7,955 nucleotides of DNA, from NCBI GenBank assembly GCA_017615515.1, contig JAFZZX010000151.1:1-7955 (forward strand), written 5' to 3'. Below the pieces are notes generated by a model. The model was given only the letters and a program-made list of their open reading frames with translations, was not told where the DNA came from and searched no databases. The translations under genes were made by a program, and so were the position numbers. Source of the DNA: Clostridia bacterium. GTDB taxonomy: Bacteria > Bacillota > Clostridia > Christensenellales > CAG-1252. Of this stretch, positions 1 through 6,700 are shown piece by piece (position 1 is the first letter of the stretch; the number at the start of each line of letters is the position of its first letter).

Positions 1-118
1 CCTTACGAGTCCCCAAATCGATCAGCCGCTCCTTTTTATTGTTTGATTTCGAGTAGCAGCCATTATCCTCCGCCAAAGAGCGTTTACACGCTATCTCGCA
101 AGCGCTTTGCAGGATCAT
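1..118 (-). CDS. Possible 5' fragment of a divergent gene running off the left edge (hypothetical)
   Basis: On the minus strand an ATG at 118-116 opens a frame that stays open for 39 codons to the window edge. It begins MILQSACEIACKR and ends ERLIDLGTRK. Its third codon positions are GC-rich (24 of 39) while first and second positions are not (16 of 39 each), which matches the coding style of the neighbours. An in-frame TGA lies just upstream of the ATG. Against it, there is no Shine-Dalgarno before the ATG, the fragment is short, and I recognise no family. If real, it diverges from the STAND gene and shares the control region at 119-179. A -10-like TATAAT lies on the minus strand at 141-136, but no good -35 accompanies it. 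The other reading is that 1-133 is simply non-coding. Confidence 0.3.
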   Translation of the reverse strand, partial: MILQSACEIACKRSLAEDNGCYSKSNNKKERLIDLGTRK

Positions 119-124
119 TGGTAT

Positions 125-153
125 TGCTTTTTTTCATTATATTTTGATATAAT
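125..153 (+). promoter_or_regulatory. Sigma-A type promoter of the STAND gene, extended -10
   Basis: A perfect -10 hexamer TATAAT lies at 148-153. It is preceded by TGA at 145-147, giving the extended -10 form TGnTATAAT. Exactly 17 bp upstream, at 125-130, is a weak -35 (TTGCTT, matching the consensus in its TTG). Transcription would start near 160, leaving a leader of about 20 nt before the ATG at 180. An extended -10 commonly compensates for a poor -35. The -10 lies inside an inverted repeat annotated separately, so access to it may be controlled. Confidence 0.75.
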
Positions 154-155
154 GA
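134..155. repeat. Perfect 9+9 bp inverted repeat over the -10 box, candidate operator
   Basis: The arms TCATTATAT (134-142) and ATATAATGA (147-155) are perfect reverse complements separated by four bases, TTTG. The right arm contains the entire -10 hexamer and the left arm lies in the -35/-10 spacer. A protein dimer bound here would block RNA polymerase, as at a classical repressor operator. The symmetry also places a TATAAT on the minus strand (141-136), so it could alternatively reflect back-to-back -10 elements. An AT-rich palindrome can arise by chance, but nine exact pairs at this position is notable. Confidence 0.5.
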
Positions 156-170
156 GTTAAAAAGCGAAAC

Positions 171-176
171 GAGGGG
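171..176 (+). promoter_or_regulatory. Shine-Dalgarno of the STAND gene
   Basis: GAGGGG lies three bases before the ATG at 180. If the core is read as GAGG, the spacer is five bases. The next in-frame Met is residue 24, inside the conserved DUF4062 motif, so the ATG at 180 is the only sensible start. The close spacing might make initiation somewhat suboptimal. Confidence 0.75.
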
Positions 177-179
177 AAA

Positions 180-3100
180 ATGATACGAGGATTTGATCTG
201 CTTACCAACAGAAAAGCACGCGTTTTTATTTCTTCGACCTTTTTGGATATGGGTCCGGAGCGCAACGCCATCGTGCATCGGATTTTTCCCGCGCTCCGCA
301 AGCATTTCGCGGCGAAAAAGATCGACATCGTGGAGATCGACCTACGGTGGGGCATCCTCGATGAGGAGATCGTGGACGGGACCCTGATCGAAGTCTGCAT
401 AAGCGAAGTTCGTCGCTGTGCGCCCTTCTTCCTCGGGATCATCGGGAACAACTACGGCTCCGTCCCCAGCGACGACGACGTGGACAGCACCAACGACTCT
501 ATCCTGAATATGATCTCCGACGACGTGCCGTACGGCATCAGCATCACGGAGATGGAGATGCGCGCGGGCATCTTGAAACGCAAGCACCAACAAGCGAGCG
601 TTCTCGTCAAGAAGGTGCAAAAGGAAGATCGCCTGAACAACCTGATCGACGCGCTGCAAGCCAGCAACAAGTGCGACGTTCTCGAGTATGAAGACATCGA
701 CGACTTCGCGGACAAGGTCTTTCTGTCGATGAAAACGCATATCGAAAAGGTTTTCTTCGCGAACCTGCCCCAAATCTACGGCGACGAACGGTATTACGAT
801 CATCTCAACTACCTAAAGATCCATTTGGAGCATTACGTGGAAAACACCACGACGGTCAGTTCCCTCGAATCCATCGTCGAAGACTCCGATTATTGTTACG
901 TCCAAGGAGCAAGCGGGATCGGCAAGTCCGCCTTCCTATCCTATCTGATCAAGCATTACGACGAAACCTGTCCGAACAGCCCGATCTTCTTCCACTTCCC
1001 GCAGGCGGACATGAACGAGGAGATCGACGGGGTATGGAAGAGGCTGTCCTCTTTCCTAACCGACAGAGGGATCATGCAACCCGCCGATACGGACGACCTG
1101 ATCCAAGAGACCAAAGAAGCCCTCTTGCTCTACGACAACGTCTACGCCCCGCTCTATATCTTCATAGACGATATAGACAAGTTCAACGGAAACAAAAACT
1201 ACGCGTTCGAACTGCAATCCCTCGCCTCGGAGAGCGTGAAGATCATCCTTACGGGGACCAAAACGGCGCCGTCCGGCACGCCCGGCATTTCCCTGCGGCC
1301 GCTCCTCAAGGCGCAGATCCCGCAGCTGTTCGTAAAGTGGTTCGCGCAATACGACAAAAAGTTCGACACCTCTTTCCTGCCCAAGCTCGAAGACAACCTG
1401 GTCTTTCGCAATCCGCTGGTTTTGAGCTTCGCCTTGAACGAATTAAGAACGATGGGGGTGCATAACGGACTGCACGAGTACTTGAATGCGCTGCTGTCTT
1501 GCGATTCGGAAAGCGACGTCTTCTCGGAAGCCGTCAACTGCACCGTCAACGTGATCGGGGACAAAGACCTCTTGACGAATTGTTTGGCAGTCCTTTACCT
1601 ATGCAAAAACGGAATGGGAGAAAGCGATATCATCGAGATTCTGAACCTATCGCACGTGACGTGGGTGACAATCTACGGATTGATGCAAGGCTTCTTCTAC
1701 GAAGTGGACGGGGACATCAAGTACCGAAACGAAAAACTCGCAAACGCCGTGTTCGAAGCGCTGAACCTGACGGCGGAGCGAGAGAGCGAACTCAGGACCC
1801 TTTTATTTGAATACTGGCTGAAAGACAAAGCGTCCGACAGAGCGCGCCGAGAACTCCCTTGGCAGGCGTATCATCTGAAGAACGCCGACTACCTCTCCGA
1901 GCATTTCTCGAACTACGACAACTTGGTCTGGAGCTACACGAACGACACGAGCGCCCTCTCCCGTTATCTGCAATTCTTGCATTCCAACGACCGCTTTATC
2001 GACGTTATCTCGCTCTCAAAAGATTTCCTGCGGGATAAAAAGATCGCGCAACTGTTCGAGATCCTATTGTGGACGCGTTGCTATAACGAGATCCCCGACC
2101 TGTTCGACGCCGTGAGCAAGGACTATGCGCTCGGGCTCTTTGAGAAGAAATGCAACGCGCGCGCCTTGTTCAAACAAGCAAAGGACAAGTACCTGCCCGC
2201 CAAACGGGCTTTTGAAAAGATCTTGTCGGAATATCCGACCATCGACGAGGAAATCAACGAGATCAAGTTCCTATATGGGATAACCTTATGCGAAGCGGGC
2301 GAATTCGAGGCCTCATATCGCATCATCGAGGAAGTCATCGCGTATAACGACGCCAACAAGATCGTCTCCTTCTATTCTTCCTACGCGATGGCATATCTTG
2401 CGAACAATCAATATACGTACGGTGAATTGAAAAACGCGCTCGCGTCGGTCAAAAAAGCCGTGCTCCTACGCGAAGAGCTATACGGCACCGACAGTATAGA
2501 AGCGGCGTGGGTGTATTGTTTCGCGATCCCCATTCTGTACGCTAACGGGAATACGAAAGAGGCGATGGAGAAGGCAAAAGCCGCCATCCGTATCTATTCC
2601 AGATATTTCGGAGACGCGGGAGTGGAATACGCCTGGAGCGCCTCGATCGCGGCGAATTGTCATTTGCTGAATAACGAACCCCTCGACGCCATCCGACTGT
2701 ACGAAAGCTCCATCGAGCAGAACGACAACGTCATAGACGAAGCCTCCCGACCGCACCCCTACTCTCTCACCTCGTACAATGCGCTCGCCGTGACGGAATG
2801 GTTGTACGGAAACAAAGCGAACGCGATCGAGAAGATAAAACAAGTGATCGATTGGAAGAAGGAGCGACTGCAAGCCGATCATTGCTTTACGGGTAACAGC
2901 GTCGTCAACCTCGCCGTAATGGTCGGAGAGACCGACCCCCACGCGGGGCTCCTCTTGCTCGACGAGGCGGATCGGATCTTCGCAAAATCCTTCGCCGCGG
3001 ACCATCCCGACAGACAATATATCGACCTATGCAGGATCGTATTCCTTCGCGCAAGCAAGAAAGAAAAGGAAGCGGAAGTTCTCATAAAGAAACTCGCTTC

Positions 3101-3236
3101 CGCTCCCTTGGAATCCCACCAAATCGCAAGCATCTATTCGGATCTGACAAACGGCATAACGACCCACGAAAGGAACTACTATTGGACGTCGGATAATCTG
3201 TGCGAACTGCTTTTGATCCCCGAGCTAAAGAAATAG
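180..3236 (+). CDS. DUF4062 - STAND NTPase - TPR protein, candidate innate-immunity sensor
   Basis: This 1018-residue, probably cytosolic protein has no signal peptide or membrane segment. Residues 11-135 are a DUF4062 domain (TIR-like fold) with the hallmark SSTFLDM (18-24), ER (27-28) and DLRWG (54-58), and TEME (123-126) further on. A P-loop NTPase follows, with Walker A GASGIGKS (243-250) and Walker B IFIDDID (327-333). An NPL motif at 411-413 and a winged-helix-like region at about 460-530 complete a STAND module. The ELPW motif (558-561) after it is typical of the TEP1/NPHP3/NWD1-like clade. Residues 690-980 form about seven TPR-like helical pairs; W777 and W819 mark a 42-residue period. 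Known for the class: STAND ATPases are ligand-triggered switches that oligomerise, with an N-terminal output domain and C-terminal sensing repeats. Inferred: a defence or signalling receptor, with the ligand unknown. The gene has its own promoter and converges on the regulator 17 bp downstream. The domain assignment is firm; the biological role is not. Confidence 0.93.
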   Translation: MIRGFDLLTNRKARVFISSTFLDMGPERNAIVHRIFPALRKHFAAKKIDIVEIDLRWGILDEEIVDGTLIEVCISEVRRCAPFFLGIIGNNYGSVPSDDDVDSTNDSILNMISDDVPYGISITEMEMRAGILKRKHQQASVLVKKVQKEDRLNNLIDALQASNKCDVLEYEDIDDFADKVFLSMKTHIEKVFFANLPQIYGDERYYDHLNYLKIHLEHYVENTTTVSSLESIVEDSDYCYVQGASGIGKSAFLSYLIKHYDETCPNSPIFFHFPQADMNEEIDGVWKRLSSFLTDRGIMQPADTDDLIQETKEALLLYDNVYAPLYIFIDDIDKFNGNKNYAFELQSLASESVKIILTGTKTAPSGTPGISLRPLLKAQIPQLFVKWFAQYDKKFDTSFLPKLEDNLVFRNPLVLSFALNELRTMGVHNGLHEYLNALLSCDSESDVFSEAVNCTVNVIGDKDLLTNCLAVLYLCKNGMGESDIIEILNLSHVTWVTIYGLMQGFFYEVDGDIKYRNEKLANAVFEALNLTAERESELRTLLFEYWLKDKASDRARRELPWQAYHLKNADYLSEHFSNYDNLVWSYTNDTSALSRYLQFLHSNDRFIDVISLSKDFLRDKKIAQLFEILLWTRCYNEIPDLFDAVSKDYALGLFEKKCNARALFKQAKDKYLPAKRAFEKILSEYPTIDEEINEIKFLYGITLCEAGEFEASYRIIEEVIAYNDANKIVSFYSSYAMAYLANNQYTYGELKNALASVKKAVLLREELYGTDSIEAAWVYCFAIPILYANGNTKEAMEKAKAAIRIYSRYFGDAGVEYAWSASIAANCHLLNNEPLDAIRLYESSIEQNDNVIDEASRPHPYSLTSYNALAVTEWLYGNKANAIEKIKQVIDWKKERLQADHCFTGNSVVNLAVMVGETDPHAGLLLLDEADRIFAKSFAADHPDRQYIDLCRIVFLRASKKEKEAEVLIKKLASAPLESHQIASIYSDLTNGITTHERNYYWTSDNLCELLLIPELKK

Positions 3237-3253
3237 TCTCGCTCCGTCCCTTT

Positions 3254-3580
3254 TCAGGGCTTGAATACGAGAATGTCGGACAGCGACACCTCGGCGATGT
3301 CACAGTATAACAAAAGCTCTTCAACGCCGACGGGGGTGCGACCGCGCTCCCAACTGTAGATCACGTGTTCGGAAACGTCAAAGATCTTTGCCAATTCCGA
3401 GCGGCTGATCAAATTATCCATATCGTAACGGCATTGGTCGCAATTGCCCTCGCAATCGCCCGCCGCATAGGTCCTGCTGCGGCAGGACTTTTTCCGTAGC
3501 GGCAGATTGGTCAGGCGGAGTTGCTCCAGATTGTATCCCGTCTTTTCCCAGTCGATGGACTTCCTAGTAATAATCGGCAT
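3254..3580 (-). CDS. Xre-type helix-turn-helix regulator with a four-cysteine insertion
   Basis: This 108-residue protein matches an Xre/Cro-like DNA-binding domain split by an insertion. Helix 1 is YNLEQLRLTN (16-25). Helices 2 and 3 are in SRSELAKIFDVSEHVIYSWERG (from 59), with the usual SxxxIxxWERG recognition end. The C-terminal helices run to SLSDILVF (99-106). Between helices 1 and 2, where canonical Xre proteins have a tight turn, lie about 30 residues with C33, C43, C47 and C50 (Cx9Cx3Cx2C). Four cysteines suggest a bound zinc or an iron-sulphur cluster, hence possible metal or redox sensing (inference). The ATG at 3580 is chosen because it follows a strong GAGGAG. The frame stays open further upstream, but that stretch contains this gene's promoter and the neighbour's terminator. 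Its target is unknown; it could be self-regulatory or act on an adjacent promoter. It overlaps neither large gene. Confidence 0.88.
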   Translation of the reverse strand: MPIITRKSIDWEKTGYNLEQLRLTNLPLRKKSCRSRTYAAGDCEGNCDQCRYDMDNLISRSELAKIFDVSEHVIYSWERGRTPVGVEELLLYCDIAEVSLSDILVFKP

Positions 3581-3586
3581 TGCTTT

Positions 3587-3592
3587 CTCCTC
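3587..3592 (-). promoter_or_regulatory. Shine-Dalgarno that fixes the regulator's start
   Basis: On the minus strand GAGGAG is followed by a six-base spacer (AAAGCA) and then the ATG at 3580. This near-ideal site is the main reason for preferring the 108-residue protein over longer upstream versions of the same frame. Confidence 0.85.
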
Positions 3593-3660
3593 GACAAGCC
3601 GTAACGCATTGTCTTTCGTTTCTATCGCGTCCTTCCCTTTCCGTTCGGCGCAACGTAAAT

Positions 3661-3689
3661 AGTATAGCACACCAAAGAATGCTTGACAA
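3661..3689 (-). promoter_or_regulatory. Sigma-A type promoter of the regulator gene, extended -10
   Basis: Read on the minus strand, TTGTCA (-35, 3689-3684; five of six consensus bases) is followed by an exact 17 bp spacer and TATACT (-10, 3666-3661). TGC directly before the -10 gives an extended -10 element. Transcription would start near 3654, leaving a leader of roughly 74 nt. The promoter lies downstream of the helicase terminator, so the regulator is transcribed separately from the helicase gene. I see no riboswitch or strong hairpin in the leader, only a purine-rich stretch. Confidence 0.8.
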
Positions 3690-3725
3690 GACCCGTTTTC
3701 TCCCGATTTCCGCTTTTTTCGCAAT

Positions 3726-3751
3726 AAAAAAGCCCGCAAAGCGGACTTTTT
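3726..3751 (-). terminator. Rho-independent terminator of the helicase gene
   Basis: On the minus strand the arms AAAAAGTCCGC and GCGGGCTTTTT flank a TTT loop, and the U-tract extends to six bases. One position is a U-G wobble in this orientation but a C-A mismatch on the plus strand, so the hairpin is built for leftward transcription. It begins about 38 nt past the helicase stop codon (TGA at 3792-3790) and separates that gene from the regulator's promoter. Confidence 0.85.
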
Positions 3752-3789
3752 CATAATGGGAAGGAACGATCGAACGAGGGATCGACGGC

Positions 3790-6700
3790 TCAATATGCCG
3801 ACATGATCGCCGCCATCAGATTCTGCTTTTCCCGTTCGTGGTTCGTTATCCACGCCGTAGGATAAATGCGATAGATCTTCCACCCGTATTTCTCGGTCAG
3901 CACCTGCTCGGTCAGCCTCGTATATTCGCGCACGCTGTCAAAATCCGTCCTGCCCGGGTCGTCGATGATGATACCCAATATGTAGTTGTGTTTCTCGTTC
4001 GCCCGACGCACGCCGATGCTGACCTTGCATTCCGACCGACCGATCTCGGTGTCGTATTCCAGCCGCGCCTCGTCTAATACCTTGCAGACCGAAGCGACGA
4101 AGGGATCGGCGCTGCGCCGACTCGATACGTCCGGCATATCGGAGAAAGACTGCGCGTATTCGAGGAAATGGCAGAGCATCTGCGCGCCCGCCTTATTCTC
4201 TTCCGGCGCGGAACTTGCGCGGATCGCCGCGCTCAATTCCTCGCTCTTCAAGGTGGACACCACGATCATTCTGTGCTTGGCTCGCGTGACGGCGACGTTG
4301 ATCCTCTTGCGCCCCGATGAGAGGCGAATGCGCCCGAGGTAAGGCAAGGTAAAGCGTCCGTTGCGATCGGGGCTGTAACAGACGCTGATGATGGTCGTAT
4401 CGCGCTCGTCGCCCTGCACGGTGTCGAGATTGCAGAAGATCAAGGGCTCCTTTTCGTGCGCCCTCTCCCACCGCTCGATCGCTTCCTTTTTCTCGGGCAG
4501 TTGCTTGAACTGTTCCCAACGAGATTCGATCTCAAACGCCTGCGAGTTGCTGAACGCCACGACGCCGATAGAGAATCCGTGCCGCTCGGGTGCGGTCATT
4601 TCGGAATAGATCAATCGTACGATCTCGTCCGCCTCGCCCGCATTGATGTGCGTGCCGCCCTTCCCTGCGTCGTAGCAGGAATCGGGATCGTAGGCAACGG
4701 GGACGTAGCGTATCCCGTCGTTTGCATTCCTCGTCGCGGAAGGGAAGGTGATCAGATTATACTCCATCTCCCGATTGGAAAAGTCAATGAGCGCTTCGTC
4801 GCAGCTTCTGTAGTGCCAGGCGAGCGAAACCGAGGCGTCGCTGAGCGCCTCGTCCGCCGCGTTCAACAAAGAGTTTTCGGCGTTCGCCTCTTCCTCGTAA
4901 TACTGCTCCTCGTCGTCCTGCATACTCTCGCCCGCTCGGAAGAAGTCGCACGGCGGCAGCTGTTTGCTGTCTCCCGCGATGATGACCTGCCTGCCGCGCA
5001 CGATCGCGGCGAGCGCGTCTTCCGTAAAGATCTGCGACGCCTCGTCAAAGATCACGAGGTCGAAGGAGATCCCGATGTCGACGTATTGGCTGACGTTCAG
5101 CGGTGACATCATAAAGCAGGGCTTGATGCGGCGGATATAAAGATAGTTGTCCGATATGAACTGCTTGATCGAGCGATCGGTTTTTGACGGGAACTTCGGC
5201 AAGCCCGCGCCATTCCCGTTGCCGACTTTACGGGCGGCCTCTTTCAAATAGCCGTCCAACGCTTCGCACAGTCTGGCGGCGCTCGTATTGAGGAGCCGTC
5301 TGTCCGCTTCGGCGTATTTTTTCATCAACCGCTCGTGCTCGCTGCGATTGAAGTCCCGAATGTACGACAAGCCGTATTTGTCCACGAACGCCTCGATGGT
5401 CTTTTGATAAAAGCTGCGGAACAAGCGGGCTTTTGCCCGATCGAAGGAGCACCCGCTCTCGATCAACTCCAGCCAAAGGGACAGACACCCCTTCCGACCG
5501 ATCTCATCGATCGTGTCGTACAGTCTGCGCCACAGCGCGAGTTGGGAGCGTCTCTCCTTGATCGCTTCGGCGATCTCCCGATACGCCAAGAATCCGCCGT
5601 TCGGCGTCGTCATATAGACCGATAAGCTCGCGCCGAGCGTCCGCTCTTCTGCCAAGAGTCCCTCCAGCCGATCGGCGATCGAACGCAGGTTTTTGCTCGT
5701 CAGATAATACTGCACGGAAGAAAAGCGCCTCAGCCACTCGGGACGATAGGGATCGAACACTCGGCGGTCGCGGGCATTCAATACCTTCTTCGCCGCGTTG
5801 AGATCCTGCAAAAGAGCCTCCCAGTCTGCGCTCGTGGTCGGCGAAGTGCCGAAGAGCGCGAGATCTTCTTCCCGAGCGATCGTACAAACCGCTTTCTTCG
5901 CAACATAGGCGACGTATTCCTTTAAAATCGCAAACGCCTTGACGGCGGATCGATAGTCCTTCGCGTACGCGTTCGGCTCAAAGCAACAGAATATGCCTTC
6001 CAGCCAGCCCTTGTAACGGGCGCCGAGCCTCTTTATGAAGAAAGAATACTCCGTGATCCCATAGGCAAGCGATTGGACGTCGACGGAACACGCCGTCTTG
6101 GCATCGATCGCGGCGAAAACGCCGCTCCCTTCTTTCTCCTCGACTTCCTTGGTCATCTCGTAACGGGTCGTCGCTCTGTCGATCAGCGATTGCAACTTCT
6201 TGTCCGTCAGATCATCGAGGATTTCCGCGGGCAGACGCGGGAGCTCCGACCAACGACGAGCCTGTTTCGCGGCGAGAGCCAGATAGTCGGGATCGGCGTC
6301 CGCCGTCCAGCCGTACTCTCGCAAGGTGGAAAGCACCTTCGATAGTTCGAGGGACACCTTCGCATACTCCGAAGCGATCCGATAGAGTTCGCTCGTGCGG
6401 TCGCCCACGCATCCGTAGAGAGGATGCTTGCGGTAATCGATCCCTCCGTCGCACGCCTTGATGTCAACGTAGTATTTCTCGATCGCGTCGCACAGCTCCG
6501 TGAACGCCCCTCTGTCCGCAGGGACCAAGCGGATCGCGTCCAACGGTTCAACGGCGGCGTATTGCGCCATATCCTCTAACATTCTGAGATAATTCCGCCC
6601 GCCGAACTCGCCGCGCATCTCACGCATAAAGCCTGCGATCTGATCGTAGCGAAGCCCCTCGTCGGCGAGGAGTTGATCGTCGTATCCGCCCACGGGCGTG

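Noticed and set aside
1..56. C-terminal tail of a rightward gene ending at TAG 54-56
   Set aside because: The third-position GC bias continues past the stop into 57-118, which fits the minus-strand frame better. The tail is too short to judge.
342..803. 153-codon minus-strand frame opposite the DUF4062 domain
   Set aside because: Its composition is that of an antisense shadow and it lies fully inside a well-supported gene.
893..1465. 190-codon open frame on the plus strand inside the STAND gene
   Set aside because: It is another frame of a clear domain-bearing gene. Its translation is Arg/Pro-rich and low-complexity with no recognisable family.
2478..3017. 179-codon minus-strand frame opposite the TPR region
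   Set aside because: It is a shadow of the TPR coding frame, with no motif and no start signal.
3250..3263. Small hairpin CCCT-GAAA-AGGG (minus strand) as a terminator between the convergent genes
   Set aside because: It has only four base pairs, lacks a U-tract on either strand, and overlaps the regulator's stop codon region.
3683..3710. TTGACA on the plus strand as a rightward promoter
   Set aside because: At 17 bp spacing the -10 position reads ATTTCC, a poor match, and no rightward gene follows. The same region reads as a much better promoter on the minus strand.
3581..3883. N-terminal extension of the helix-turn-helix frame to 209 residues
   Set aside because: It would overlap the end of the helicase gene and translate through the helicase terminator and the regulator's own promoter. 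The start at 3580 has a strong, well-spaced GAGGAG.
4456..5106. 216-codon open frame on the plus strand antisense to the helicase motif II-V region
   Set aside because: It is a mirror of a conserved helicase core, has no ribosome-binding site or family signature, and its composition is typical of antisense to GC3-rich coding DNA.
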